Shown here: piece after piece, positions 1 to 12,639 of the stretch
Numbering within the stretch: position 1 is the stretch's first letter
How the letters are laid out: each line of letters opens with the position of its first letter
Origin: Petrosia ficiformis
Lineage: Eukaryota > Porifera > Demospongiae > Haplosclerida > Petrosiidae
DNA length: 64,000 nt
Assembly: GCA_947044365.1 (NCBI GenBank)
Contig: OX345636.1
Coordinates: 19,570,548-19,634,547 of the forward strand
Direction: 5' to 3'
Notes under the pieces: model-generated
The model's input: the letters and a program-made list of their open reading frames with translations, nothing else
Told to the model about the DNA's origin: nothing
Database searches by the model: none
Made by a program: the position numbers and the translations under genes

Positions 1-322
1 AGTGCTCAGACTACTGAGCTACAAGAACAAGACATTACAGGCACCACTACCAGACCTTTATCCACTATATACCGCTTAGGACATGGGTGCTGACTGTTTC
101 AATCAAAACACTTGGTAGCAAAATAGTCTATTTATGCACTACCAGAGCCCTATTTTAGGAGTTGACTGAAACCATGCTATGAAGCCATACAAAATGGGAT
201 TTAGTATTGTAAATCATTGCCTCAGCTGGTAAAAAAGGAAAGTGAAAAGTTGGTAGTCACTGGGGATTAAACCAGGACCGCAGGCTTTACACACAGTGCT
301 CAGATCACTGAGCTACAACAAC
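1..322 (-). mobile_element. tRNA-derived SINE (left-arm copy)
   Basis: On the minus strand from 322, a tRNA-like head reads TAGCTCAGTGATCTGAG (A box) followed by a B-box-like GGTTTAATCCCC. The same element lies at 50.6-51.0 kb in the other arm, so it predates the duplication. A second degenerate head begins near position 25 and runs off the window. Confidence 0.6.
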
Positions 323-462
323 TAGACAATGATATGGTAGGTCAACAGGTCCTCTATATATACTGCACATAATAATAGCAGAAAATATCACAACACACAC
401 TAGAATAATAAGGTAATTCTTCATGTACATGTAAATACAAATATGCTTAAATAGGTTCTTAC

Positions 463-3400
463 GTGTTGTATCAAAAATTGTCACAATAGCACGATCTCTA
501 AAATTATTACGTTCAGAGTATTGTCCCGTTAATATTATGAAAACTGTAAATGTTTCTGGAGCTTCTAAAAACTCGTCAGGAAGAGCAAATCCAATAGGAA
601 AATAAATAGGTCTCAATTGTAGAATATCTGTTCTGAGTCGCATGTTCGGTACATTAACAGTTGTGAAGTTGAAATCCTCGGATTCTAAATGAATATAGAA
701 GCAATGAAATAATCATAGCGTAAATAGACATGCATTTACATTACACTACGCTACTACAAACCTAGCATTAATATTAGTGGTATTGAGTGTATATGAGGTA
801 TTAGCAGTATTTATAGTAAGTAACCTTCACAATGCAGTAAGTGGCATGAGGGTGAGTGAAACCAATAAAGATACAGAAAACACAACAAACATGCATGTAC
901 AGTAATGGGGTGCTGTAAGTGTTTTATTGCAATAATTATAAATGAAATTTATAATTGTGTTGCAAATTATAGTTAACCAGATTGCTTGAAGCTCATCTCC
1001 TAACAGCACATTAAACCATTTATTGCATATCTACCAAGAGATAGCAATAAGTAAATCTGTAGTGCTTCAGAATACAGTATATACTACAGTGACTATACCA
1101 TGTGTTAATAATAATAACCACACACATGAACTGTTCAAAGAGGACAGCTTTCTTACAAAGTAAGCTAAGTACTTGAGAATATTGAGCTTCACAAACTTTG
1201 ATTCAAAACATTTATATATATAATGAAATGCCTAGCCAATAAACAGATAGGTATTATTAATTGTATGGTTAACTATACTTTATCACTGTGATTATTTACT
1301 ATGTACATAAACTTTATAGCAAGAAATATTTTCTTTATTTTGAACAAAGCATCTCAACTCATATATATACAAGAATAATAAAAACATTTTCAATAAAAAC
1401 GGAGAAAGATGTAGGGACGTCAAAACCCAAAAAGCATGCGAACAAGGTTGGGAGGTTAACGTAGGACCTAAAATTAAACAAACCACTTCCATATAGCCCT
1501 ACATAAGTACATCATACACCGCTATAAAGCAAAATAAAAAGAGCTGTACTTATGTAGGGTTATATGGAAGTGGTTTGTTTAATTTTAGGTCCTACGTTAA
1601 CCTCTCAACCTTGTTCGCATGCTTTTTGGGTTTTGACATCCCTACATCTTTCTCCGTTTTTATTGAAAATGTTTTTATTATTCTTGTTTCCATTGTTTTT
1701 TCTGAATGGTAGACGATTTGTGAATATTTTATGTATTTGCTATGAGGCTTGATCATCATTGAAGGTCAGACTTTTGTATAATTATATCCATTATTTATGA
1801 ATTGATTATCATTCTTTTTCACTTACAATGACACTGCCTATTTTATATTTCACTTACAGCTTTGCCACAAGAAGTAGTGCTAGTCTCTGTGTCAACCATT
1901 CGGGATTCCAGTGCGTATCATAGTATATGATATTATATTATCAGTATACCATGGTTTTAATATTATGCTCATTATTTTAAGAATGAATTTGCTCACAAAC
2001 TTTATTACTATTCTTATGATTCCAACGTAGCAGCAGGCAGTTTCCGCTTTGTTCTGAGGACACAATTACGCATGAGCAATTAATTCCACGTGGCTAAATT
2101 AATGAACACACTTATAAAATGGCGTTTAATTTGAGATCAAATCTTCGCCGTCGTTGAGACTGTCTTCTTTCATAGCATCTGAAGATATCATCTCGATACT
2201 TGTACACCAGAATTTTACAAAGAATGCGATTGGAATGGTGATAGAATCATTGTGATAGTTCAACAAACAAAAAAATGATTTGTCTGGAAAATAATAATAT
2301 TATTAATATGATGAAGATTTTGCCAGTTTTGCTACTTGCCAGTTCTCTACCTTAAAGATGATCTCCAACTGTCTAAAAATGTTGTTAGTCATAAAAACAC
2401 TAGATATCAAAAGGTATGTGTTTATTAAGACATGTCTCTATAATTTTAGCAGAGATTTCAGCTTATCACTTGCAATTGAAATGTATGGGTGGCCATTTTT
2501 TTTGGTGCCATCCCTACATAGAGAGTACTACCGTACTCTCTGATATATATAGTTTTATATCTTTCGGTATCTTACTTCTTATCAAAGGTGAATAGAAAAT
2601 TTGTCAAATTCACAGAACTAATGGATCTATGTCAGCAAACAATACTAACAAACTAGTGAGGACTTTGCACACCGCATATTCCTAGTATAAATTCATCTTG
2701 TTTCCAGCAGTGTGCTGAGTCCGTATGCTATACTTGTATGTATCTAATTATGTACAATGTACTAGACTGATAGTAGCTATAAACAACATCATTCATCTTT
2801 TTTATATAGTGTCATACTTGTTGCTGTTCCTGAAGTTGCTGATAATTCTGGTGAAGGATGTACATAATTTTCATCTTGTCCTGTAGTTTCATTATTTGTC
2901 TGGTTAATTCTCAATGATATTTGTTCTCCTTCAAAAACTTCTACTTCTATCATATCAAATCCAATCTCAAAAACTAGATAAAAAAATAACACAACTAACT
3001 TAAAAAATGGGCCATGTTTAGTTTCAATATAATAATTGGATAAATTATTATTTGATATCATTATCCCCGATTTATAATTCATGAATTGAAGGTTGAGAGC
3101 CAGACTGGTATATCTGAACAATTGAATGCCAGAAAGTTTTACATACATAGATTAAACATTTGGTATACCCCACTAAATTTTTGATTTTCTCTGCTCCTGA
3201 AACATAATTATTTTGATAGCGTTTTGAGTTAGACAACAGGGAATGCTACATATCAATGTGAACAGTTTTTTTTGCTTGTTTTTCTGCTTGTTTTTGTTTT
3301 GTGGTAACAGTGTACAGTTGATATCAAAATAATATATTGTACATAAGAAAACCAGATGAGAAAATTAATAAATACTACCAAATAGACCTGTTCAGGATAC

Positions 3401-6400
3401 ACATGCTAATAAAGTTGTTTAGGAAATAAATAACCTAACAACCAGTTGCCTTCCCATTGTATAAGTTTCACTTTTCCATCCCCACACAGTTTCTATAATA
3501 TTGCAGATATTATAGAAACTGAACCCACTGAACAAAAAACAATGAGAATAAGCTAACTGCTGTCGATCAACATACAGAGCTGTTGGTACAATCATAGAGC
3601 ATATACTGTCTCATGAGAAGTAATACAATTTGCTCTAATATCTGTAGCCATACTGAAACCAGCCCTACAAAATGTTAGATTTTACAACAATAAATACACA
3701 GAGCATTTGGTGCTATGATAGATAATCAATAGCAGAAATCTACAGTCTTCATGATGAATTTCATTCAAGCATGTGCAGACATTTACGATAAAATCAGGAG
3801 ACAGAGAGACAACTTTGTTTTATTAAAAACGATTAAAAAAAGGAAAACAAACTTGCCATCATCATCTCGTATACGAACAACTTGAGCACTTGCATTTTCA
3901 GCAATACGAACACGACTATCATTAACAGTCAGTACCACTTCAAATATTTCAACATTTTCTACAACAAGATCTTCCATGGTTGAAAATGATTTTTCAAGTT
4001 CTCTATCTCCATCATCAACAAAAATATACTCTTGAGTTTCACCTGGTGTAAAATCTATAAAATAAGCAGAATCATTTATAAAATATGAGTTACTAGAATA
4101 TACACTATTAATAATTATAGTTACTAGAACATACACAACAAGATTTATTTATAAATAATATTATTATATAGTTGTCATAATCTTTTGGTAGGGATGTCTA
4201 CTTAAGTTTATAGAGCTTGCATAAATCATAATATAATATTGATGTTATATTTCAGATGAATAATATTATGGAGATGATCTACCATCTGCTGAAGCCAAAT
4301 TGGTTCCTGGAAGTAAGTCGCCTGGATTAAATATGAGTCTTGTAGTAACAGTGACGAAGACAGGAATATTTGGTTCAATTAGATTTCGTCTAACAATCAC
4401 ATCAGATCGATCTCCTTCGGTAGAAACTGGAACTTCCTGAATTCCAACTATAAGCACTACATAACAATGAAGTGAAAGTTCATCAATGTATAAGTAGTGT
4501 ACATTTGTACCCTTACCATCTAAATCTTCTATTGTTACTAAAGCTTGACCAATGTCAAATATAATACCAGTTTGTGTCTCAAAGTCTTCACCAGTAAGTT
4601 CAAGAACTAAATTAAAAGTAAAAGGATCTTCCAAAGCCAATGAATTACCCTGCACACTTATTGTTAGTGGGTATGGAACCACTGTTAGATCGTCAAAAGA
4701 GAATGGGAGAGGTGAAGGTGGTGAGACCACATACCGGTCAACATCTGTAATAGTATTAATAAAATATTGATATTCTCTTCTATGAATATGGCATACCTTC
4801 ATCTAATGAAAAATTCATAGGCGTTGCAGTAAAAATGGTTGAAGATGGAAATAAAGGATTTGATACTTTAATGAGTTGAATCAGTATATTTACATCATTG
4901 CCAGCATCATCAGGTCCAAACCTATATTCAGACTGCTCAATACTAACCACTAAAAATAGAGTAATGATATTATTTACTTCTGGATGTAATAGTCATATAC
5001 ACTAACCAAAACACACACGACATGTGCCATCAAATTGAAAACTATTTCCACTATTATTAACACAACATTCCAGTGCTGGTAGTGACATTGAACCAACTTG
5101 ACCAGATGTACAGTCAGTAGATGTGAAACAATTTACAGATTCATCTGACGGAACTAAGACAGTCTTCACTATAACAGAAAAGTGTAAAATATATAATAAC
5201 ATAATTGCAAATTAATCATAATATTTCATTTCATTTATAATTACAGCTACATTAAAATAATTGTTACAATAATTATATATATATAATTTTTATAATAATA
5301 ATTATATATATATAATTATTATTATAAAAATTATATATAGTTATATGAAACCTATTGTCAGAAGTCCAACAGACATAAGAGAATAGTTAGTCAGCCCATA
5401 CTCATGATGGCTAAAAGAACAACAAAAATTGTGTAAAAAAGATGCAGTGCAGAAACTGCTTGCAGAACAACAAGGATTGTTTACAAGCTGCAGTGTGGAC
5501 ACGCTGCTTGAAGAACAACAAAGAATGTTTACAAGATAGTGCAAACAAACTGCTTGAAATGAACATTGAAAAACACGCATCCACATATTATAGTAATTAG
5601 GGTCCGCGCAGTATCCAGTAAATAGAAAGAAAAGAAACGGTGTGCCTTTTCACACAGCCGGCCAGAGCCGTTTATACTGCAGTGTTTGTGTAAACAAACT
5701 ACATTATTGTGACTTCTGCCATTTCAGTGGTGTCTTTTGATTTCACTAAGGTATTAAACCTGCAGACTATTACTGAATATTTGTATAGTGTGAATGATTG
5801 TTTTTTTACTTTGATCAAATGTGTATATACATAAAACATAATATATACATACATATATACCATAAAATACATACATATACATACATACATACATAAATAC
5901 ATACATACATACATAAATACATACATACATACATACATACATACATACATACATAAATACATACATACATACATATACATACCTACTGCATACATGCATA
6001 TTTACATACATACATACATAATTATGTTATATATAATATTACATATAATTATGCCTACTTAGCATGTACACAAGTTTATATCCATGTATTTGACGTGTAT
6101 TTGAATATTAATAGTCACGAAAAAGACAGGAAATTGACATATGAAACAATACTTCATATGGTACCACAAAGTTCATTAAAAATAGATGACCTCATTAATT
6201 AAAAATCAAGATATTAAACTCCCTATGATCATAACAATTAAAATAAACAAGTCCCAGTGCAAGGTCAAATTAAAGTCACAGTAGTACTGTAGGATGAAGA
6301 ACCACTTACCAGCAGGTGTTTTCTATATGTGGACACCTGCATTATCATTCTAAGCATCCCACAAGCCAAGTTCAAATCTTACTGCTGTGTTTGAATATAG

Positions 6401-9400
6401 TTATACTGAACTGCATCTATATAGTCACATTTCATGCATTTACTGTTCATTTGTATTGCCCTCCCTAAATATACATTATCCCTTTGTGCTATGGTGGTTG
6501 TGTGGTGGGAGGGAGGGCAGTAATTCAGTGTGACAACCTTGTGATGGTGGTGCTTGGGAACCTACTTATAGGCTGAAAATTACACTGCTGTTAACCTTGC
6601 TTACATATCAGATACTGGTACTACCTTTTTATGAACTGATGATCAAGCTTCTGTGACTTCACATGTATTTGGTTAGTTGTCATTACTTAGCCAATTCAAG
6701 CATTTGTTTGCTAGTACAGTTATCTTACACAAATAATGGAAGTAATATTATTCATAGAATCAAAAGAAAGGTTTTTGAACTACTCATTTGGTAAGATTTA
6801 TAATTATATTTTATATAAGATCAACATCAAAGAGAATTAAATGAGCAATAAATATCAACGATAATGTTGTTGCACAATGCACAGCACTTACTCAAACACC
6901 CACAATGATAATTAAACTATAGTATAATTTGTGCAGGGTACATGTTCACCATCTTATTCATCCTACCCCCAGACACACCCTCTACTATGCAGTCGGGTCT
7001 GGTGGACTTACTGCTCATCAAGTGGTACATATATATATAAAGATTAGTAGGTGGGATATAGCATAAACATCATGTGGGGCAATGTGGTCTATGATGCAGT
7101 TTTGTAACCACTTATCACTCAATGAAATTCAGGAAAACACTCATGAAATAACGTATAGTAAGTCCACCAGACCCTTTCCTATTGAATGCAAAGGGGTGGG
7201 TCCAGGCAAAGTGAAACCAATACCCATTGACAAACATTATCTAGTCTGACATGGCCATAGCTTTCACTTGGAGGAAGGGTCTGATGACAACAGCACAAAT
7301 GAGTGGTGGAGGAATTCCTGCTACATTGTTCTAAATAAATAGTTAGCCAAAAAAAATGCTAACTCAACAATCACCTAAAAAATATAGCTGAAATTAATTG
7401 TGCAGAAGACTCTTGTTGGCTTCTTGGTTACACAGCACTGAATGAGGAACAAAGAGTGCTGACCTTAACATTCATGGATGCCAGAGATGTGTTTGCTGTA
7501 CTGCTAACTGGTTATTATAAAAGTTTGTGTTTTGCCTGCCTACTAAAAGCCTACAACATACTAGAGACACCACTAGCAGCATTGCACTTGTGATGCCTCT
7601 TATTGTTATGATAGAGAGTATGGTGACACATGGCCAATTTAATGAAGCACCTTTGGTGCGTGGCCTCGCCGCTGTAGCTTAAGGATAGGTTGCAATTGCA
7701 ACAATTAAATAAATGAGATGCAAGAGAGAAAGTAACAAGCTTAAATTTGAATTTGTTGTTTATATAAAGTTGAAAGTTGGTTGAGAAAGTTTTTTGTGGC
7801 TAGACTGATTTCTGATAAATATAAAAAACACATGGAAGATGACTAAGAATGATTCTCCATCAGCTATACTCACAATAATAACTATATTACTTACAGTCAA
7901 ATTACATAATATACTCTTCCAACAAATATTCATTACCTCGTTCATTACCAAAATATCTATGCCACAACTGTCAGTTTAGTACTAAAGATAATTATCTTAT
8001 AATGAATTGTACATTGTTACAACTACAATGAGCAAAAACATTGAACTTAAAGTTCAAATATATGTAATTTGAAAGTCAAACAAAAGTTCAATAATAGCAG
8101 AAAGGAAGGTATTGCTCTAAACTGACCTCCACGTTTGATCTCACGTGATCACATAGGGTGTGGCTGAGGGTGTGGGTTATTGCAAGTAAATGGCAGAAAC
8201 TGGAGAGCTTACATAGATAGAATGTATGAGTCTGTAACTTGCTAAAACAATGTCTGTTGCAAATCTCTTTTCGATACGATTTTGATAAACTTCTTTCTCT
8301 ACTCTATCAAGTCTTTAAATCGACGCTTAAAGCATCTGGCTAGGATGTGTAGTGAGTTTAGCATTTTCCATTCTAAGTAACTTTTCATACAGTTTACTTC
8401 GTTATAAAAACAACACAGCAATAGAAGACCATGTTTTTGAACAGATCTGAAAGTTTGGCGGCTTTAGGAGCTATGCGTTTGAAGTTATAACTGTTCAAAG
8501 TAAAAAAAGTTGGGAAGGAATGAATGAATAACTTGCTTAAACAATGTCTGTGGCAAATTTCTTTTCAATACGATTTTGATAAACTTCTTTCTCTACTCTA
8601 TGAAGTCTTTAAATCAACGATTAAATAAAAAAAGTGGGGACAAAATGAATGAATGAAAGAGGGGGTTCTAGTGGCCTGCTGGTTAAAGTGCTAGCCTGCA
8701 ATCGAAAGGTTGCAGGCTCTAGCCCCACTAGGGTCAGGCTTTTTCTCTTGCCTATGAGTTTACTCAGCTCTACCCTCAAAAATGAGAAGGTGTTTATCAC
8801 CGCATCCTTCGGAGGGGATGTAAAGCCGTCGGTCCCGGGGAGCTGGTTAATATTAGCACTTGTGCTATTCTAGTTTCCTCGTTAAGCCACATTTGGTCAA
8901 AACACTTGTAAAAAAAAAAAAGAATGAATGACAGAATGACAACCAAAGTACTAAAGACTCGCCCACGTGTAGGCGCGGCAAGCCCAATGAGAAAGGACTG
9001 GCTACCAGCACATATAAGCCAAGACATAATTAAATCCCCTTTTTACAGTAATTAAATCTCATTTCCACAACTCGTTTATGCTGCTCAGTGTTACCAGACA
9101 CTTCCTTCTTCAAGCAAAAGTATGGTCATGCCAAACTAGCTACATAACATAACATATATATATATATATATATATTATATACATTATATATTATAATTAG
9201 TGTACAAATATTATATGCATAATTACATATACACATTATGTATATTCCTAAATATTTTTTGTATACTTAATTATTGTAATTATAAATACATTACTTAATA
9301 TAATAATTATTAGCTGTTATATATAACATGTAATTATAATAATAAATATCATCATATAATATATATATTCTAGATCTATAAAATTTAATTTATAATTACA

Positions 9401-9495
9401 TTCGAATGACACTTATGAATGACATCAAATTGTTTTGTCATACCTGTTGTCAAAACTGCAAATAAGAATATAATTATGGAAGATATCCGACTCAT
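463..9495 (-). CDS. Calx-beta domain membrane/secreted protein, copy A (5' eight exons, 3' end outside window)
   Basis: Exons, all on the minus strand, are 9444-9495, 5007-5168, 4797-4949, 4517-4744, 4283-4447, 3857-4054, 2818-2973 and 463-684. All are open, have splice signals and join in phase 1. Exon 1 is a signal peptide beginning MSRISSIIIFLFAVLTT. Exon 2 has six cysteines (pattern C-C-CC-C-C). Exons 3-8 form three Calx-beta domains of two exons each, ending in motifs such as VTIEDLDG and RIRDDDG. Calx-beta domains are extracellular or cytosolic beta-sandwiches that often bind Ca2+; the role here is not known. The exon 6 donor is GC (GCAAGT), as in copy B. The gene runs off position 1. 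Copy B at 42,947 onward is the inverted duplicate, and exon 2 differs at roughly one residue in ten. A signal peptide suggests export. No disabling change is seen in the visible part. Confidence 0.85.
1369..1687. repeat. Near-perfect palindrome (fold-back MITE), left arm only
   Basis: Arms of about 140 bp (1369-1511 and 1545-1687) flank a loop of roughly 35 bp. Both arms therefore encode the same apparent peptide (MEVVCLILGPTLTSQPCSH) on opposite strands, which is a mirror artefact and not a gene. The homologous place in the right arm (about 49,665) lacks it. Confidence 0.8.
1690..2400. other. Left-only insertion sequence without recognised gene
   Basis: Part of the 1.2-kb block absent from the right arm. 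A short plus-strand exon-like stretch (1860-1910, acceptor TTCACTTACAG, open frame LPQEVVLVSVSTIRDS) is too short to call. Nothing else is recognised. Confidence 0.4.
2413..2545 (+). repeat. Dispersed repeat, copy 1
   Basis: About 130 bp are alignable, in opposite orientation, with 9853-9982. Shared landmarks are CACTTGCAATTGAAATGTAT and the end motif AGAGTACTACCGTACTCTCT. Both copies sit in left-only insertions, so this family was active after the duplication. Confidence 0.65.
5840..6025. repeat. (ACAT)n microsatellite in intron 1 of gene A
   Basis: About 180 bp of ACAT/AAAT units. The inverted copy is a (TATG)n tract at 45,225-45,412. Apparent long Tyr/Met/Cys-rich frames here are repeat translations. 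Confidence 0.9.
6960..7215. repeat. Inverted-repeat element shared by both arms
   Basis: The motif GGTCTGGTGGACTTAC (6995-7010) recurs inverted as GTAAGTCCACCAGACCC near 7,158. The same structure lies in the right arm at about 43,890-44,170, so it is older than the duplication. It is probably a MITE; no target duplication was resolved. Confidence 0.45.
8238..8625 (+). repeat. Direct repeat pair, about 95 bp
   Basis: 8238-8331 and 8531-8625 are about 92% alike by eye, both containing CGATTTTGATAAACTTCTTT-type sequence and a run ending in a cryptic TTAAA. The function is unknown. Confidence 0.7.
8657..8921 (+). mobile_element. tRNA-derived SINE with 10-bp target duplication
   Basis: An RNA polymerase III promoter-like head carries the A box TGGCCTGCTGG (8672-8682) and a degenerate B box GGCTCTAGCCCC (about 8714-8725). 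A central region contains GGATGTAAAGCCGTCGGTCC, followed by a poly-A tail at 8910-8921. The direct repeat GAATGAATGA flanks it (8647-8656 and 8922-8931). The central motif resembles conserved SINE central domains of other animals; that assignment comes from memory and is unverified. It is absent from the right arm. Confidence 0.75.
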
Positions 9496-9820
9496 AGTCC
9501 TTTAGAAATACTTGCGCATAGCATATACACTGCTTGAGGGAGAAAAATTGTAGTTTTAATTTATACATTTAATTGTAATCTGACATCTGATTGGTCAATA
9601 TGATAAAACACTTAGTGGCCCTCTTTAAAATAAATTATCTTTTACATTAACTTTGTTATGATAGCTTAGCACTGATTTACTTTAGTTTACTTTCATAATG
9701 ACAGGTAAACAGCTTATTGACACAATTTTTATGATGATGATAGAAATTAAGATCTAAAGAGATAATACACTTTTCAAACAGGGTGCTTCTTCATAATAAA
9801 GGCCTCAATAACGTTTAGTC
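9496..9820 (-). promoter_or_regulatory. Conserved 5' flank of gene A (putative promoter)
   Basis: This is the inverted counterpart of the gene B flank. The CCAAT box reads ATTGG on the plus strand at 9590-9594. Arm homology stops near 9,820, after which the left arm carries foreign repeats and a Ty3/gypsy remnant. Confidence 0.45.
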
Positions 9821-9852
9821 TAGTTTACAACTTTCCAAGCACTGTATCAGAG

Positions 9853-9982
9853 ACAGAGTGTACGGTAGTACTCTTTATGTAGGAATGGCACTGAAAACAA
9901 ATAGCCGCCCATACATTTCAATTGCAAGTGATGAGCTGAAATCTCTGGTAATATATACAGAGAAGTTTTAATACACACATAC
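9853..9982 (-). repeat. Dispersed repeat, copy 2
   Basis: Inverted copy of 2413-2545. It ends exactly where the Ty3/gypsy LTR begins (9983), so one may have served as the target of the other. Confidence 0.6.
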
Positions 9983-10177
9983 TGTCACGGGTTCACTATA
10001 ACTGATTCGAGCAACAACTAACTTTTATTCAAACAAATACGATTATTTATAGACAATTGAGCGACTCTGTTACAACAATTTACAACAATAAGAATTGTAG
10101 GTGTTTAACAGAAATAACATTGTAATATAAATAAGATATTGTACTTTTAGGGGACAATGAGTCTGTAGATTGTGACA
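9983..10177 (-). mobile_element. 3' LTR of a Ty3/gypsy element
   Basis: 195 bp bounded by TGTCAC and GTGACA inverted ends. In minus-strand orientation it is preceded immediately by a polypurine tract (GAAGGAGGGAGTGA) and contains an AATAAA-like signal. No second LTR is present, so the element is truncated at its 5' side. Confidence 0.75.
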
Positions 10178-10254
10178 TCACTCCCTCCTTCAGGGAAATT
10201 TTACAAAATTTCGGAATAATCACACTTCCATCTAGTGCTTGTAAACATGTTAAA

Positions 10255-11707
10255 TTAGTTCACTCTGCTTAAATAGTCTGCTCTAATATTATCACGTTCT
10301 TTAATAGACTCAATTTTGATTCTATAGTTTTGGAGGAACATCGCCCATCTCATGATTCGACCGTTTAGAAGTTTCGTTTTGTTGATGTACAGCAATGGCT
10401 CGTGATCTGTTTGTAGCACAAATTCCTGTCCATACAAATACAGCATAAATCTCCTGACGCCCCATACAACAGCCAGACACTCCTTCTCCATTGTTGAGTA
10501 GTTCTTCTCTCTATCTGTCAACTTCTTACTTGCAAAGCTGACTGGATACAATGTACCATCATGCTCTTGTAACAGAATTGCTCCTATTCCAGCATCAGAT
10601 GCGTCAGTTCTCAATATATACAATCTGTCTGGGTCTGGTAATTTCAGAACAGGCTGGCTAATGAGAAGGTGTTTGAGGGTAATGTATGCCTTTTCTTGGG
10701 CGTCCCCCCCATACTACTACGTTTGATAGTCCTTTTCGGGTAAGATCCGAAAGAGGCGCAGCTATAGCTGCATAGTTTGGAAGGTAGCTTCGGTAGAACC
10801 CTGTTAGTCCTAAAAATGATCGAATTTCCTTCTTGGTTCGAGGTCTTGGAGCATCTCTGATTTTCGTTACATTTCCTTCATGTAGTCCAATTACACTTTG
10901 TCCTATGTGGTGACCTACAAAATCGATAGTGTTTGAACCAATTACACACTTCGAGGGTCTAACTATAAGATTTGCTCCCTGTAACCTTTGGAACAAATTT
11001 TTCAATAGACAAACGTGCTCACTCAATGTTGTTGTATGTACCAAGATGTCATCAACTATACTGTCGACGCTGTGCATTCCATACAGAAGCTTCTTCATAC
11101 CTCTCACAAGTGTAGCTCCAGAATTCATCATTCCAAAGGGCATCTTTAGGAACTCGTATGAACCATCTGGTGTAATAAATGCCGTTTTGGCAATGTCGGC
11201 TTCTGCTACTGGTACCTGCCAGTATCCCTTGCTCAGGTCAATTTTGGAGAAGTATTTGTCTTTACTAAGCTTGTGAAATATCTCATCAGCGGATCCCATG
11301 GGTTCTGGATCAAAAACGGTGATTTTATTCAACTTCCGATAATCGACGCACACACGATTCGAACCATCCTTTTTACGTACGATTACTACTTGGGATGCGT
11401 ATGGTGATGTCGACCTTCTGATGACCCCCATTCTCAGCATGTCTCGTATATCATTCTTGAGCATTTCCCTCAACCTGTATGGTATGGGGTACGGTTTAGA
11501 TCGGACAGGGTCACTGCAAGTGACATTGACATGGTGTTTGATGAGATCTGTGGTTCCTGGTAAATCTGTAAAAATATGTTTGTATTCAGAGATGACAGAT
11601 TGCAGTTCTTGCTGCTGATCAAGAGTGAGCTGTTGTCCGTATCTCACATCTGCTATTGACTCCTTGGACAGGCAAACACCAAGTTCTAATAGATTATCGT
11701 CATCCAC
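10255..11707 (-). pseudogene. Ty3/gypsy pol remnant: reverse transcriptase and RNase H, integrase missing
   Basis: The minus strand reads an RT domain (VCVDYRKLN, KIDLSKGYWQ, FLKMPFGMMNSG, GLTGFYRSYLPNY) and then RNase H (LRTDASDAG, TDHEPLLY, ADYLSR). The RT catalytic box reads IVDD instead of Tyr-X-Asp-Asp. The frame breaks at a run of seven C on the plus strand (10704-10710), where one fewer base would restore it. After RNase H there is a stop and only 77 bp to the LTR, so integrase is deleted. The 5' end (gag, protease) is lost at an inverted repeat near 11,743. It is not functional. Confidence 0.9.
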
Positions 11708-11742
11708 TGCATCACATACCTATTCATATCTACTGTACTACC

Positions 11743-11827
11743 AACACTGTCTAGATGGCCAAAGATTGTCGTTAACCAATCAATGGTTGATCGGTTAACG
11801 ACAATCTTTGGCCATCTAGACGGTGTT
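11743..11827. repeat. Perfect hairpin at the broken 5' end of the gypsy remnant
   Basis: Two arms of about 36 bp (containing CTAGATGGCCAAAGATTGTC and its complement) surround a loop of about 14 bp. The hairpin marks the point where retroelement homology ends. Confidence 0.8.
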
Positions 11828-12039
11828 GTTGAACGTAATACAAAAGTATTGCCTTTTACATGAAGCTATGTAAGATTTTTTTTTACATGACATCGTATGA
11901 ATTTTTTGTTACAAACAGCGTGCCATACGCACGCCTGAGAAAGGTCAATCACACGTATTAGGGTCTCATCATTTATCATTTCTTTTGAATTGTTTCTCGT
12001 TTCTGGTTTCTTTTAAATTTCCTTTTCAATAGAATGTTG

Positions 12040-12520
12040 CAGTCTTTAATGAATACGAACATCACATCCGGAGTACATTGTTTCGCAATTTTTGGGTAGT
12101 TTAGTGTATAGAATAGTACTGCGCGTTTGCATCCTTTTTTTATTAAATATTCTGAATTTGTAAAGACAGTTGGAAAGTTCAAAATCTGTGCTCTTGAACA
12201 GTGAAAAGACAGCAAAAATCCAGTGAATGAGCAGTGAAATATATAGAGAGAAAAACTAGTAACTTAGGCATATAAATTGAAGCAGGTAAGAAGTAGAAAT
12301 AATACTTCTATTTGTTGGAGCTTTTATTAATTTTATATTCAGAATAGCCTATTTACATATGCTTGAACTTTCCAACTGTGTTTGCAAATTTAGAATATTC
12401 GGTAAAAGAAGGATGCAAATGCTGCAGTACTATGCTGTATTTACAGTACACTGTTGTACTAAATAAACTAGCCCAAAATGGAGAAAGAATGTACTCCGGA
12501 AGTGACCTAAACATTCATTA
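12040..12520. repeat. Fold-back element, present in both arms
   Basis: The sequence at 12,040-12,185 recurs inverted at 12,365-12,520 (GGAGTACATT...AAAGTTC versus GAACTTTC...GTACTCCGG). The same element lies in the right arm at about 40,730-41,935, where a 660-bp MITE (40,771-41,430) has split it. It is older than the duplication. Confidence 0.65.
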
Positions 12521-12639
12521 CGAGTTAATGAATTCTTTTGCCTCTTCAGTGAAATAGACTATTGAAAATTGCGCCAATTAAAATTAATTATTGCAAGAAA
12601 CACATAGGGAAGATGAAGAAGACACTACATGTAAAACCA

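Larger units (their letters stand above)
7628..8988. mobile_element. Left-only composite insertion carrying a SINE
   Basis: The right arm passes directly from the sequence matching 7,628 to that matching 8,988 (at about 43,455), so 1.36 kb was gained on the left or lost on the right. The block holds a 95-bp direct repeat (8238-8331 and 8531-8625) and a full SINE (8657-8921). Confidence 0.7.

Noticed and set aside
1860..1910. Plus-strand mini-exon LPQEVVLVSVSTIRDS
   Set aside because: Good acceptor but only about 50 nt, no partner exon, and inside a left-only insertion.
5699..6011. Open frames rich in Met/Tyr/Val/Cys
   Set aside because: Translation of the (ACAT)n microsatellite; open in several frames.
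10929..11618. Plus-strand frames opposite the gypsy pol remnant
   Set aside because: Antisense shadows of the reverse transcriptase frame.
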